Under the pieces are notes generated by a model. That model had not been told where the DNA came from and made no database searches. It saw nothing but the letters and a program-made list of their open reading frames with translations. The position numbers and the translations under genes were made by a program. Of a stretch of DNA of 64,000 nucleotides, positions 34,180-46,600 are shown one piece after another (position 1 is the first letter of the stretch; every line of letters begins with the position of its first letter). Source of the DNA: Taxillus chinensis (Eukaryota > Streptophyta > Magnoliopsida > Santalales > Loranthaceae); NCBI GenBank assembly GCA_023512835.1, contig CM042086.1, positions 11,622,809 to 11,686,808 on the forward strand, given 5' to 3'.

Positions 34180-34325
34180 CTCTTTGTTGTCGGTGGAATT
34201 ATCGGAGGCTGGGTGGACGACGTAACGATGACGCCAGATCGCATCTCGCCGTGAGGACCGACGGCTGAGGCAGAGAACGACATCGACACGCTGGACGGCG
34301 GTGGTGATGAGGTTGAGCTTTTAGG
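34180..34325 (-). other. Possible non-coding first exon of kelch gene 1
   Basis: A GC-richer block on the minus strand ends ACAACAAAGAG followed by a gtgtga donor at 34179. The coding exon begins after an acceptor at about 33932. This would give a 5' UTR with one intron of about 250 bases. No matching GC-rich block is obvious upstream of kelch 2. Confidence 0.4.
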
Positions 34326-36026
34326 TAAGTTACCCTCCCTCCCTTCTTCAGGCAGGCGCTCTTCTTCCTCTTAGTTTTTTTTATTTGTGTATATTATTAC
34401 TTTTGTTTATTTTATTTTTTATTTTGAGAATTCTACTTGCACTCCAAATCCAATACTGCAGGCCCTAAATGAAACGGAACGTTTCCCCCTCTTTCTGCAA
34501 TAGTGGGTGTTAAATGTGCTGTGCTTGGCGGGGGAGGCGTTCGGTGGGCTGGGCTGGATGTAGGCTGTGGGCCAAACCTGTATAAGTTTATGGCCCACTG
34601 ATTAATTCGTATTCATGCGAGTCAAGTCCATTTAAACTACAGTCTACGGGTTCAAAACCGTATAAGCTCATCCTAAAATAGACTTAATATACAAAGCCCG
34701 GCCCAACCGTATGACGGGTCAGCCCACGCGGCCAGGCCATGGTTTTGGAGTGGCCGCATTTGTGTTTTCTATTGCATTATAGCTATTTTATCTAAAATTA
34801 TAATTTATTTAAAATGCTTATAAGGCCCGTCAATAGACTAAGAAAAAATTGAAGTGGACTCTCAAACAATTTTGCTAAAACTAGCCGAGAAACATTAAAA
34901 AGGGTAATTTTACGTTTTTTTAATTTAACAACCCCAACTCTTACAGCATGACATAGAAATGGGGTGGGAGTCAGAAAATAGAAATTCTATACCACTCAGG
35001 ATAGGTAATGTTGTTAAGATGGGCAGGTTTAGCTAAGCTACTAAATTAGCTTTAGAAGGAATGCAATTGAAATTATGAAGTTCAACCAAACATAAAAATA
35101 ATTTGTTTTCAGTACTTATACGTGAATACATTAATGTCCTAAACTTTTGAACTGATTATAACAAATCACTAATCAGTGTAAAAACTCTAACCACGACACA
35201 CCAAAGAAAAGAGAACCCTACGAACAAATTTTAACTCCCCTGTTTTCTATTCTGTCAATATAGCCGTTGGATCTATACAGCTTTGCTAGACATATTACAG
35301 CCCCAAGTATTTATTGAAATGAAATGTCTCCCCAAATGCATGGGCTGCTCCGCTGGGGGGAACAAAACCTCACTTCCTAGAAAAACAGTTATAGAACCAT
35401 TACAAGGATTTCAACTCCAATACCATTTTAAGCTTTTGCAACAGCACAATTAAATAGATGATGTTGCATCCCAGCAGAAACATCAAACAAATGAGCGCGC
35501 CTTGCTTCTTAATTAAGATCACAAAAGGTAGCACAAAAAAATAAATTAACGGTCACTGTCATGACTTCATGCCAGGCACAACAGAAACCTACAATGAACA
35601 AACCAAAAACAAGTTTTAACATGCACCATACATCCATTTCACTTCTTAACAGAGGAAGCAGGAACAACCATTAATTGGACATTTAAGAGCTACATGGCCA
35701 ACCGCGCATCCATTTATCTACTAAACATAGAGAAAGCAACATTGGACATTTAGCAGCTACAAGAACGCACGTCCATTTCCCTTGCGAACATAGCGGCTGG
35801 CAGCACCCAAGGAATCCACTTACTTACCTAGTACACATAGTCGTTAACAGTACCGGCATAAGAAGCAAACAAGATAATATTATCTTGGTTCTAGCCCTCA
35901 TAACAACACTGCATTAAAAGCAAAATAAAACTGCTAATTCAGTATTTTCTTTCACGCATATAATATTATAACCAGATAATATTGGTTCTTTTCCTGTTTG
36001 CTAATCATTCAACAGCAGCAACATAC
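34326..36026. other. Spacer between the kelch duplicates, with a partial orphan-exon copy
   Basis: At 34736-34800 the phrase ggccatggttttggagtgg followed by gcatttgtgttttctatt repeats the end of the orphan exon at 32001-32055, with the gtaagt donor destroyed. The rest has no coding signal. The last ~90 bases match the 3' flank of kelch 1. Confidence 0.6.
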
Positions 36027-37133
36027 CTACAGAGTGAGAGCACCTTCATAACGATCATCACCTTCCATGTTAAAACCTTGGGCAGACACTAGAGTGATGT
36101 GTACCTTATTTTCACCGGTTTCCCTTCGAACTTTGAGTTTCAGGAAAAAAGCTTCTTTAATTTCGCTCATTTGAGAGAAATGGACAAGACACAACTTGCC
36201 GCAGCCCAAATCTAGGAGGTGATTCCAGGACATAAAATAACCAGAACGACCATAATCAGTCAAATTGTGATAGACGACAGTCAACTGCTGGCGATGAACC
36301 AAATCATAGGCACGCATTATATGATCATAAGAGGCATAAGGATGATAATACAGCACATCGCCCACAACAATAGATGCTCTAGTGCAATCTCTATCAAAAT
36401 TAGGGTCGATGTGCTCCCATTTCCTTTCAAGAAGAGAGTAGGCAAAGAGGCCGTCCGCGTATGTGCGCAACAGGATCCGATCCCTTGAAGGATCAGGGTG
36501 GGCTGTGGAATGTATTGAAGGCTCGAGATCAAGTTCTGGAAGGTACTTCCAACCTGCTTCCTTGACGGCTGTATCGAGAACACTTGGAACGGTGTCCGAC
36601 TCACCAAAGACGTAGAGCTTTCCATGGATGGAAGTGGCAAATGGGTCTTCATGGGTGGATGGCAACTGAGGGCCCACCTTCCACCCATCTTGGGGATACT
36701 TGGTATCAAAATAAAGGACATCTTTACAATAAAGAATGCCCCTCCCATTCTGATTCGGACAAGGGTAGGCACCTCCAAGGACGTAGATGACGGAGGCAGA
36801 GACCACAACAGCCGATAAATGATGGCGTACACCCCCCTCCCATTCCATCCTGTCAAAAACCTTCACGCGTTGTTTCTTTACCAGGTCGTACATGTACCAG
36901 TCATACCCAAAACGTCCTTGGCGAAAATTTGATATGCGCAGGTACACTGGCTTCTCCTCCCCTTCATCGGCTGCTGCCTCCTCCATGGCCAAACGAAGCT
37001 CTGTTTTGAGTTCGTCAATTTTGTCGGCAAGATGATAGCGGGTGGTGGGAGCGAGTACTAGTTTCTCCACCTCACCGGCGACAACATCTTGGGATGACAG
37101 TTTGGCGGCTGAAGAAGTAGTGGAATCATCCAT
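36027..37133 (-). CDS. Kelch-repeat protein 2 (F-box-less), tandem duplicate
   Basis: A 368-aa intronless frame parallels kelch gene 1 throughout, with the same blades (VIYVLGGAYPCP, GKLYVFG, DGLFAYSLLERKWEHI) and the same C-terminus EGALTL. Differences are mainly in the N-terminal leader, which includes short insertions (VEKLVLAPTTRY; an extra Ala in the acidic stretch), plus scattered replacements such as VLDT/ESDT. Homology extends about 90 bases past the stop and about 180 bases upstream of the ATG. No F-box is visible. Substitutions look mostly silent or conservative, suggesting that both genes are under constraint. The function is inferred only from the propeller fold. Confidence 0.9.
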   Translation of the reverse strand: MDDSTTSSAAKLSSQDVVAGEVEKLVLAPTTRYHLADKIDELKTELRLAMEEAAADEGEEKPVYLRISNFRQGRFGYDWYMYDLVKKQRVKVFDRMEWEGGVRHHLSAVVVSASVIYVLGGAYPCPNQNGRGILYCKDVLYFDTKYPQDGWKVGPQLPSTHEDPFATSIHGKLYVFGESDTVPSVLDTAVKEAGWKYLPELDLEPSIHSTAHPDPSRDRILLRTYADGLFAYSLLERKWEHIDPNFDRDCTRASIVVGDVLYYHPYASYDHIMRAYDLVHRQQLTVVYHNLTDYGRSGYFMSWNHLLDLGCGKLCLVHFSQMSEIKEAFFLKLKVRRETGENKVHITLVSAQGFNMEGDDRYEGALTL

Positions 37134-38541
37134 CCCTTGCTCCCTGCCAACAAATAGCCAAGCAAAACCGTCTTAAATTCACATCTAAACTTGCTCACTT
37201 CTTCTTCTTCTTCTTCTTGTTTCTTTTTTCTAAAAAAAAAAAAAAGAAGAACTACCTCGTACTTTTCGAAAACCTAATCTGTAATCATAGATTCACGACA
37301 AGCAATCAAATTAACCTAATCTACCCCGTAGTTCAGGTCGTGGGATGGGAATACTCCTGGCTTCTGTTTCCTTTTTTCTTTCTTTCTTTCGTTTTTTTAT
37401 AAAAAAAAATGTAGGCATATTTCTAGATATTTTAAAAAGAATAAAATTTATTTGATCAGATTGCTAATTGTTTGCTTGTGTGTCACAATTCACTCATGGA
37501 TGATGGTATAAAAACATTTTAAATATCGTAAATTTAAATGTCGATTCCTAATTAATAAGATTAACCCATCCGATCAAAAAAAAATCTATTTTTTAAAGTC
37601 CGACAATTATAAAATGGTATACATCCCTATAGTTATAGATCATTGCTCTTGATTTATGATTTTAAGCAAGAAAAATGATTTCTCTCCACTACAATGGTAA
37701 TATTTTATTGAGATACGAATGTGAATCAGCATATTTTACAATTATGGCACGGTGAAATATATCAAAATTATATTATTTTAGTATTTTTTTTATATTAAAA
37801 CTGTGCTATTTTGATATATGATTTTTTCGAAGAAAAAAAACTTTTAGTATACTGCATCATGCATTCGTACGAATATTAATTCAGTTTGAGAATATTGTCT
37901 TTTTGAAATAAATTACTTTTAATTGTGCTTGAAAAAAACTTTAAAGGTGGAATATTTTATATTCCAAAATCAAAAGAAAACACAAACAAACAATGTGGCG
38001 CCTTGAGTTGACGGAGCGCGTGTGCTTTTGCCTGGCGGATGCCGTGATGTCATCAACCGTGTGCGGGAGGAATATGCAACGGCGAATTGGATGTGGCCGG
38101 TTACGGGGAGGGAGTGATGCGTTCCATGAATATTTTAAAATTTTAAAAACTATTTCTAAAAGAAAGCAATCGTTTTTTTTATAATAAAAAAATTATAAGT
38201 ATTTTTTTTATAATTATTAAACTATTTTTACTTATTTTTTAAGTTAAAACAGCCTTTTAAGAGCATCATCGAATTAATCCATTGACCGGCAATTATTTAC
38301 CATATATACAACTTCTAAACAATGAAGTCGAGTGTTCTCTTTCTTTTAATTTTTAATGGTTTGTTCGTGGGATTTATTGTTGTTCTAATATTGTTTATTT
38401 TCCGATCAAAGATTGGTTGACCAAACTGAAGAAATCAATTTATTTGGTGTTTAATGATTTTCATCGAATTTTATATATGTTTATTATATATATATATATA
38501 TATGTATATGTATATGTATATATAAAAATAAAATATTCCGA
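37134..38541. other. Spacer downstream of the kelch pair
   Basis: AT-rich, with one GC-richer island at 37993-38130 whose short frames match nothing I know. (TA)n/(TG)n tracts lie at about 38487-38524. No gene is supported. Confidence 0.5.
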
Positions 38542-38662
38542 TAGATTTTCCTTTATTGCATGGGCAGTTGCCTTTTTTTTATATGCTTATTTCTCTGTTT
38601 GGTAGATTTTCCTTTATTGCATGGACAGTTGCCTTTTTTTTATGCTTATTTCTCTGTTTGGT
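38542..38662. repeat. 61-bp tandem duplication
   Basis: The block beginning tagattttcctttattgcat at 38542 is repeated at 38603, with two or three differences. It ends with ttatttctctgtttggt in both copies. Confidence 0.92.
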
Positions 38663-40202
38663 GATTTTTGCATTGATTTATTTGTTTGTATATTCTTCCA
38701 TCGATCCTTTCTGTTTGGTGTTTTTTTTTCTTTCAATTTACTTTGTGTTTGGCGTGCCATTTGTTATTTCCTTTGTATGGTATTTGGTGATTTTCCATTT
38801 TCCTTATTATTGAATAACCAAAATAAAACACGCAATAATAGACAATTTTTCACAAAAATATTTTTAAACAATAAAACAAAATGAAGCCTGCTGTTGATGA
38901 ATACACCATCATTAAGATATATCATAGCTATTGGAAAAGGACAGATAGAAAAGTTATTAAAATTCTAAAGAACAAATAACTAGCCTTATTAAAAATAATT
39001 AATTAATGTCCTTTTTTTAACCCTAGACCATCGAAATAGAAAATTTAATTGCAATATACCTTTTTAGTACGTAGCCTACAATTAATGTCACAAAACACCT
39101 TGCTATATATGAACCAAAGAAGAGAAAGTCATAGAAATTTCAAAAGGGAAAAAAATAGCGATGCAAAATGACAAAAAGTTTTTTTTTTTTAAACACATAT
39201 GCTAGATATGAGATTATCTAATTTCATATGTTTCACTGACGTGACTTATTTCGGGAGTAGAGTGAACCATTTCTGGATTCAAAAGCTGATGGAAAACACT
39301 AATGCAAAACACACTGGCGATTTTTTTTTGTTTGTTTTCTTACGCTCGGGAGGAATAAATCATGCGGCTTTCTCGGAAATATTAAAGAAACAAAATAAGA
39401 GGACTGACAAAACAATACATAGAACATGTTTTGTTTAGTTTAGTTTAGATTGACAACTCAAATTACATATAATATATATATATATATATTATTACTCTTA
39501 GTTTAGTTTAGTTTGTAAGTATGAGTTCTACAATATTATAGACAAAATTTACTACTACTATTATTATACAATATATCATTACTACTACTATGTTATACAT
39601 TTAACATATATAGCGTCGAATAAATTTTGTTTCAAAATTTATAATTGTTAATAAAAACACCAAAAACGTGTCTTATGCTAATTCAGTTAGTAATTAGAAA
39701 AAGAACAAATTAATAAGTTATTAATGGATAGTTTTTAATTGTTTTTAACTATGTTTACTTGAGACGTAATAAGTGATAAAATTATGGTCCGTAATATGGA
39801 TTTATATTATTATGGTCCGTACGATTTATATTATTAATTTAGTAAATACAATTAATGCATTTATTTTGTCCTTATTCATCTATATATGGATATCTATGAA
39901 ATCATATTATCCATAATTAAAAGCAGCATAAATTCCTCTGGCTAGCTGTCACTCACATGGTAACAATATTATCCATAATTAAGTCGTTGTTATCTTTTTG
40001 CAAACGGAGGCAAAAATTGCATATCTAAAGAAGAGGAAATAATTAATTAATTGATTAAGAAAAATGACACCGTCATTCTTCCTTTAAATTTGCTTTGTCG
40101 AGCCTCAAATTTTTTCAGACATAAACAAACAGAACAACGTCAACACACACAGACACACACACACACCCCCGACTTTCCCACGTCCGAAGGTAGAGAAAAA
40201 AT
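38663..40202. other. AT-rich spacer and 5' flank of polygalacturonase 2
   Basis: Contains (TA)n near 39471-39490, an ACT-rich stretch at 39550-39595 and a (CA)n tract at 40143-40164 just before the ATG. No coding sequence was recognised. A convincing TATA element at the usual distance was not found. Confidence 0.5.
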
Positions 40203-40399
40203 ATGGGTTTGGGGAAACTGGGTCTTCTAATTCTATTGCCTACTGTGTTAGGCTGCATTATCCATGCCGACGCGCAAGCACCTAACAGGATCTCTAAGGT
40301 CTTCAATGTGGTGGATTTTGGTGCTGTTGCAAATCCAGCTATAGACAACGCTCCGGTACGTAAGAGATCGATCTCTTTTCTCCATTATGTGTAACGGTG

Positions 40400-40451
<52 letters not shown>

Positions 40452-41905
40452 TACGCATGCAACAAGACGAAGCCATGCATGCATGGAAAATGTAATGTGA
40501 TTTGTGTTGATGATGAATGAATGATGCATGCAGGCATTTTTGAAGGCCTGGGAGGCTGCATGCCAATGGGGGAAGGGTGTTAGGTTTCTGGTCCCACGGG
40601 GAACATTTATTGTGGGCCCAGCGACGTTCACGGGCCCGTGCAAAGGCTCGCTCACATTCCAGTTAGAAGGGGTGATCAAGGCCCATCAGGGCATCGACGG
40701 TACCGATAAGTGGATCGCATTTAGGTACCTCGACCGGTTCATCGTCAAAGGCAATGGAGTCATCGACGGCTCCGCAGACATAGACTGGTTCACCCAACAC
40801 TGTGGCGCTAACAGCACATGCAACCGCATTGTTCCTGTGGTATTTTTATTTTTTATTTTTTGCTCATACACACACGCCTTGTTATACTTATGATTATATA
40901 TGCATATATATGATTTGTTGGTCAATTAATATGGTTATAATTTCCTGTTATTTAATTATTTATTTTGGTTATTAGTTAATTTGTTTGTGTAATGATGATG
41001 ATGGATCAGAACGTTCGATTCGACTTCTTGACAAACTCTCGGATCCACCACATAACCTCCCTGAACAGCAAGAGCACCCACATGAACTTGTTTGGGTGCT
41101 CCAACGTGAACATCTCCAAGGTCCGCATCCAAGCCCCCGGCAACTCCCCCAACACCGACGGCATCCGAATCGGCCAGTCCACCCGGGTCAACATCAGCCT
41201 GGCTACCATCCGAACCGGCGACGACTGCATCTCCATCCTGGACGGCACCCGTAACCTGGGCATCTCCGACGTCTTCTGCGGTCCCGGCCACGGCATCAGC
41301 ATCGGTAGCCTGGGCCGGTACCAGAACGAGGAAGACGTGACCGGCGTCACGGTGCAGCGGTGCACCTTCGCGGGGACCACCAACGGGGTGAGGATAAAGT
41401 CGTGGGCCAAGTCCTACAGCACCAACACTGCGTCCAACTTCCTTTTTGAAGACATTCACATGGATCGGGTGGCCAACCCCATCATCATTGATCAGCAGTA
41501 CTGCCCCAGTTCTCCTTGTTATCTACAAGAGGTGCGTCTGTGTGCATGTTTTTTAAATTTCTCCACTGTCTTTTTTGTTATTATATATATATTATTGTGC
41601 ATGCATGCAAAACATAATTTACTTTTCGTCATGCACGTTTGGTTGTTTTTCTTTTAATTATTTGTGTGTTTCGTTTGTAGTCACGACAACAAGTGCAGAT
41701 TGAGAACATCAAATACAAGAATATATGGGGCACGTCGACAACGGAGGCCACGGTGAATCTCAAGTGCAGCAAAACCAAGCCGTGCCGCGGTCTGACCCTG
41801 GAGAATATCAATCTGTCCTATAACGGAGTGGGGAGCGGTAGTTCAGTGTGTACTAACGCAGAGGGTGTGGCATATGGCCGTCAAAACCCTCGACCTTGCG
41901 TTTAA
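40203..41905 (+). CDS. Polygalacturonase 2 (GH28), four exons
   Basis: This is a secreted GH28 pectinase of 401 aa. Exons 40203-40355, 40534-40839, 41010-41531 and 41681-41905 all join in phase 0 with GT-AG borders. The leader MGLGKLGLLILLPTVLGCII plus HADAQA fits a signal peptide. Motifs: SPNTDGI (NTD 201-203), GDDC (223-226), CGPGHGIS (246-248) and RIKSW (281-285; Ser where the paralogues have Thr). Exon 3 is markedly GC-rich compared with the introns. Exon 2 has the same length (102 codons) as in polygalacturonase 1, and exon 4 ends in NPRPCV. The usual GDGxxDD near the N-terminus is degraded to VANPAIDN, a change partly shared with paralogue 3. All catalytic residues are present, so activity is expected. 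Confidence 0.94.
40398..40449. repeat. (AT)n microsatellite in polygalacturonase 2 intron 1
   Basis: About 25 AT dinucleotides fill a third of a 178-base intron, so intron length is probably polymorphic. Confidence 0.95.
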
Positions 41906-42120
41906 ATTAAATTTGATCCATCCGCCAAATGTTTTTATATTTGTATTGTCGATCGTCCTTAATTCCCAATATTGGTTTTGCTCACTCCATATCGTACGTG
42001 TGTGTTTCTTTCCTCTTCTGTTTCTCTCTATCTTTTCTAACTTCCCACCCATCCCTAATGACAAAAGCAAAACGTTTTTGTCTGGTAAAATATTCTCATC
42101 ATATATTTGAAACTTAATTA

Positions 42121-42126
42121 AATAAA
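42121..42126 (+). terminator. Candidate poly(A) signal of polygalacturonase 2
   Basis: AATAAA lies about 216 nt past the stop codon, in AT-rich sequence. It is the closest canonical hexamer downstream. Confidence 0.35.
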
Positions 42127-42977
42127 ATTGGATCGATCGAATTCGGCCATACCAATCTCATAATACACTCTATATATATTATTACCCCACTTTTCCTCGC
42201 TTTCCCCCCTCCCCCCACCAACATTGCAGGAGCTGAGTACTACTAAACATACCTTTGCCGGTCTTCGCATGCTGGCTCTGACAGAGACACCAGGAAGTCT
42301 CATAAGGTTTTGATGTACCTGTCTGTCATGTATATATATATCATGGGTAGTTTTGGTAGGAAGATAGCGTTTAAATTAAAAGAGTAAAATAACGTAAATT
42401 TTCTCCTTTGTGTGAGTATAAATCATTCTCATCCTAGTGAATATATATATATATATATATGCCACCTTCTTCAAATACATGAAATTTAATTTCCTTGCAC
42501 CACGGCGTTCTATCCCTTAAATATTAATAATAAAAATAATATTAACAACAATGATAATTAATGTGGATGTGGTATTAGAACCGTACTTATTATGTGGTAT
42601 CCTCTCGAGTCAACCGTGGACTGCCTTTTCCTTTTGTACATTCATTCATTCCATTTTGTTTGGGCAAACGGCTCACCCATCAAAATAATAAACGCACTAA
42701 CAAAAACCGCTCTACAAATCAATTTTGTAGAAAGTCAACGTGGAAGCGGCGCTTCAAACCCATGGAAATTCCACACAACATCATACTACAACCCTCCATT
42801 AGATGAAAGAAATGGACTCCTTTTTTTTTTTCTTCTTTTTCCTTTGCCTTTTCCATTTTTTCCCCAACTTACAACCTTATGTAGCACATACAAAGCATGG
42901 GCTCTAGGACGGAGGAATGAGAGAACAATACAGGGAGGGAAAACGAAAATCACTGATACATGGCAATACAAAACTCC
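42127..42977. other. Spacer between polygalacturonase 2 and DA2
   Basis: (TA)n runs occur at about 42168 and 42441, with pyrimidine-rich tracts at about 42820-42865. Open stretches here have biased composition and no family match. The right end should contain the DA2 3' UTR (minus strand). Confidence 0.5.
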
Positions 42978-43599
42978 TTATGCCTCAGTAAGCGAGACAA
43001 CCATGGCAAGCATCATCTGCTCCTCGAAATTCTCCGGAATCATGGGTGCCGCAAGATTCTGAAATCCAGCCCCATTTTCTTCTGAATATGGTGCAGCTGA
43101 AATCTCACTGCCAGCTTCTGCACAAACCGAGCTTGCATAGCTGTTGCCTGATTCCGCCGCCTCCAACACACCCCACTCCGAGGCATCCCCAGTTGCTGCC
43201 ATCATCATCATCCCATTCTGCTCATCATTGTTACTACTCATGGGAGGGTAGTTTCCAGCTTCTGGCCTTATCCTCCGTGAAATCCTGCTGCGGCGTGGAG
43301 GATTGTTCGAGGCTGAAGTGTTTTCGCTGCGTGAGCGTGAATTGGAGGATTCCCCACTCGTTTGCTGGCGCTCAGCAAGAGCAGCAATTGCACACGCAAG
43401 ACCACCAGACGGAGATGATGATGGCTCAGCCAAGGAAGTTGAGCAGTCTTCAACATGCTCTACGGTAGCACAATCAACTGCATTTCTCTGCCTTTCATTA
43501 TCCTGCAACCATCATTTTACTCCATTAAAAGGGGAAAAGAAAGACTGCAACACAATAAATAAATAAACAAAACAGAGCAAAATTAAAAATAGAATGATA

Positions 43600-43630
<31 letters not shown>

Positions 43631-46600
43631 CAGGGTGACCACCTTATGGCAAGTGCGCTTTTACTATTTTAGAGTTGAGTTTCAAAGACCCAGAATAACT
43701 TGATTATCTATGTATAGACATAAACATTGCTACTGTACCAATACGCCTATGTGAGGTTCGCTAGCTAATTTGTAACTTCAACCAATTCCAATAGCAAATA
43801 TGATTCCATCAAAAATTGTGATAGAACCAGTGAGAAGTGATGCAAGAGGTGTGGCAAGAAAATATTGATGAGAAGGAGGACGAGGAGTCTTATTTAAGAT
43901 AGATTACAAAAAAAGGTTCAATGGTACCGTCCACAGAAAGGAAAAATGAATGATATATAAAAAAAAATAAAATAAAAAAGATAATTAAAACAAACTATAA
44001 ATATATAGATCATGCTGACCGCCCTACGTCCACCCAAAACCTTGTGTAATGATCATCTCTTGGAGATTAGTGCATTCTAGGACTTTGTTTTACAGGTCCT
44101 GAAACAAATTGGGAGTCCAGGCCTAAAATATGTTTGCTAATGTGCCAGTAAGCTTACGGCAGTGCTGACTAGCGATTAATTGTTTAACAATTTCACAACT
44201 CAATAAGTTCTAATCCATGATGCAAGAGGCGCCAGGAGAAAAACAAATAACAATAAAATTTTGGACTCTCGGGACTGCCCATGCAGGAAAACAAAATTAA
44301 ATGAGAAGGAATTCAAAAAATAATTCACTTGATAACTAGCCTATGAAATGAAGATTTCTCAGGGAGCAACAGACGGCAATCAGCCAGCATTTGCTGCCAT
44401 GCAGATGATGTCTGAATTCAACCGGGGTCACAAATCTAAAAATGTTAAATTCTGTTCTGAATCATTAACACCATCACTATTTCAGTACCCCATAAGACAA
44501 TAACTACTAATTTTTCCCCTTTCTCTCAACTTCTTCAATGAAATTTGCTTTAGAAAATAAACTACAATTTTACACTGCCGACAACAACAATATTGCCAAC
44601 ACTCTGCATTAACAATACCGTCTACGCACTTATGGCTACATATCATCTGCAACATTTTTGACATCCTAACACATTAAGCAAAATACATGATTAGATAAGT
44701 AAGACAGATTTGACCTCAACTCCAAATAGATGATCACCATGGTTGGATCTCTGGTTTTCTGAGTTTCCATTTGGATATTTGATTCTAATTGCCTAATTAA
44801 ATGGACTTCCATTACTTGCCACTAACATCTAACCACTGCCTCGATTTCAAACAATTATTTGATTCAATGAGATTTTTGCCCAGTCAACTTAACAGAGAAC
44901 ATATGCAAATAGATTTCAAAAAATATACATTTTCATAATATTGATTTTCAATAGTGTGCATTAAATACTATGACAAATGTCATAATTATTAATAATTAGG
45001 CAGCACAAGGTTCACTTTCAAATGGATGACAAATGTCAGCATAAGGCTCTTCGGCTACGTTTCACTGGGAAATCATATTTATATATAACTCACTGCATAA
45101 TATTTTCGATAACAGTTTATGATTAATACGTAACCACTACCTAATTTATTTCCCCAAATCCAACTCCGTAATACGTAACAGTTTATGATTAATACGTAAC
45201 AGTTTATGATTAATTCTAAAGGCCGGCTTAATCAAATCCAAAACAAATACCTGAATGGAAAGCCAGATAGCTTCCATTACCATAATATCCTCAAGATCCA
45301 GGTCAAATTCAGCATCCCTGCATTTTAAATGAGATTAGAGGTCAACACCCAAATGCAAGCAAGTCTTCTTCAGATTGTTATGTTGAAAAAGGGAAGCTAA
45401 ACTCTAGTTAAGGATCTGATGCATGACAAAATGTTAACCTGAAAGTTAACAAGTCATTTCCAAAAGAAATAATAACATATCATGACTAGCCTAGGGCTGC
45501 AACAACTAACAACTATCAAAAATCCATGGGACTCGAGGAGTACAAAGCACACAAGCAACGGTGCAAAGTTTAAAGATTCCCAACATCAAGAGCACAACGC
45601 CTACAAATTGTTGATTCATGAAAAAAATCAACGAATTCGCAAAAACCAGCATAAACATGTAAGAACAATGCCTGCTTTACAGAAAGATATATGTCACTCA
45701 AGAGTCAGATTGCTTCAGTATTACAGGCTCTTTTAGAATTTAATATTCCTTAAAAATAAAGGTGTCACCGGTGCAGAAAAAGAGAAGAATTTAACTTCAG
45801 TGCTTGCAGGATTGCTTGTGCGGAGAAGCATACAGCTAAAGTCAATGGACGACAGATCATTTAAGTATTATGAATTTAATAATAACTGCATTTTCACAAT
45901 ATTTTTCATGTTGTTAAGCAATAAAATGGAATCAATATAATAAATTGTACAAAGTTCAATATCTCAATTTGACCATAAAAAATGTTTATCATTATAACAA
46001 CAATAACTCTCAATGTACACTAAAACTCATAACGCCAATTCATGAAAAGTGAGTTGTTAGCAGTTAATTAATTATCAAATATTGAAGGACAATTTTGTCC
46101 TTCCATTTAAGATAATAATTGTGTAATACTTCTCTTAATCAGAACCTCGGCTAGCTCTGTGGACTTACCTATGAGAGCATATATTCCAAGATGTTAAACA
46201 TACATTAAATTATGATTTCTAACTAAACTCTCATGCCTCAGCTCATTTGACATCTCATCCATATATTGATGTGGCGCATTACTTCAAGGCAACGATCTAA
46301 CAATCCTTATCTATTTATCACTGCTCCTAGGAATTAAAGATGTAACATATCGCTTTGTAGGAAATATCCCAATGATTTTTCTTATTCATACTGATATAGC
46401 AGATTTTCACACTAGTTGTCACAAACCTACCACACCCTCCACTATTCTAGGAGAGGCATATACTTCTCAAAAATTATGAATAACAAGCAACAAATAATCA
46501 ATATCACTGTAAAGCCCTAACAATTGTTAAGATCACATACTTCCCTATCCTTCCATTCATCCTCGAATCAAATAAGTCCATACACCGAATCCAACAATTG

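Noticed and set aside
38417..38884. Frames rich in Phe/Leu/Ile resembling membrane segments
   Set aside because: Produced by T-rich tandem repeats; no homologue is known and there is no gene context.
40956..41459. Minus-strand open frames opposite polygalacturonase 2 (167 and 134 aa)
   Set aside because: Shadow frames of the GH28 exon, low complexity and without start or promoter context.
42592..43468. Plus-strand frames of 140-156 aa near the DA2 3' end
   Set aside because: They overlap or flank the DA2 last exon in antisense and have no domain features.
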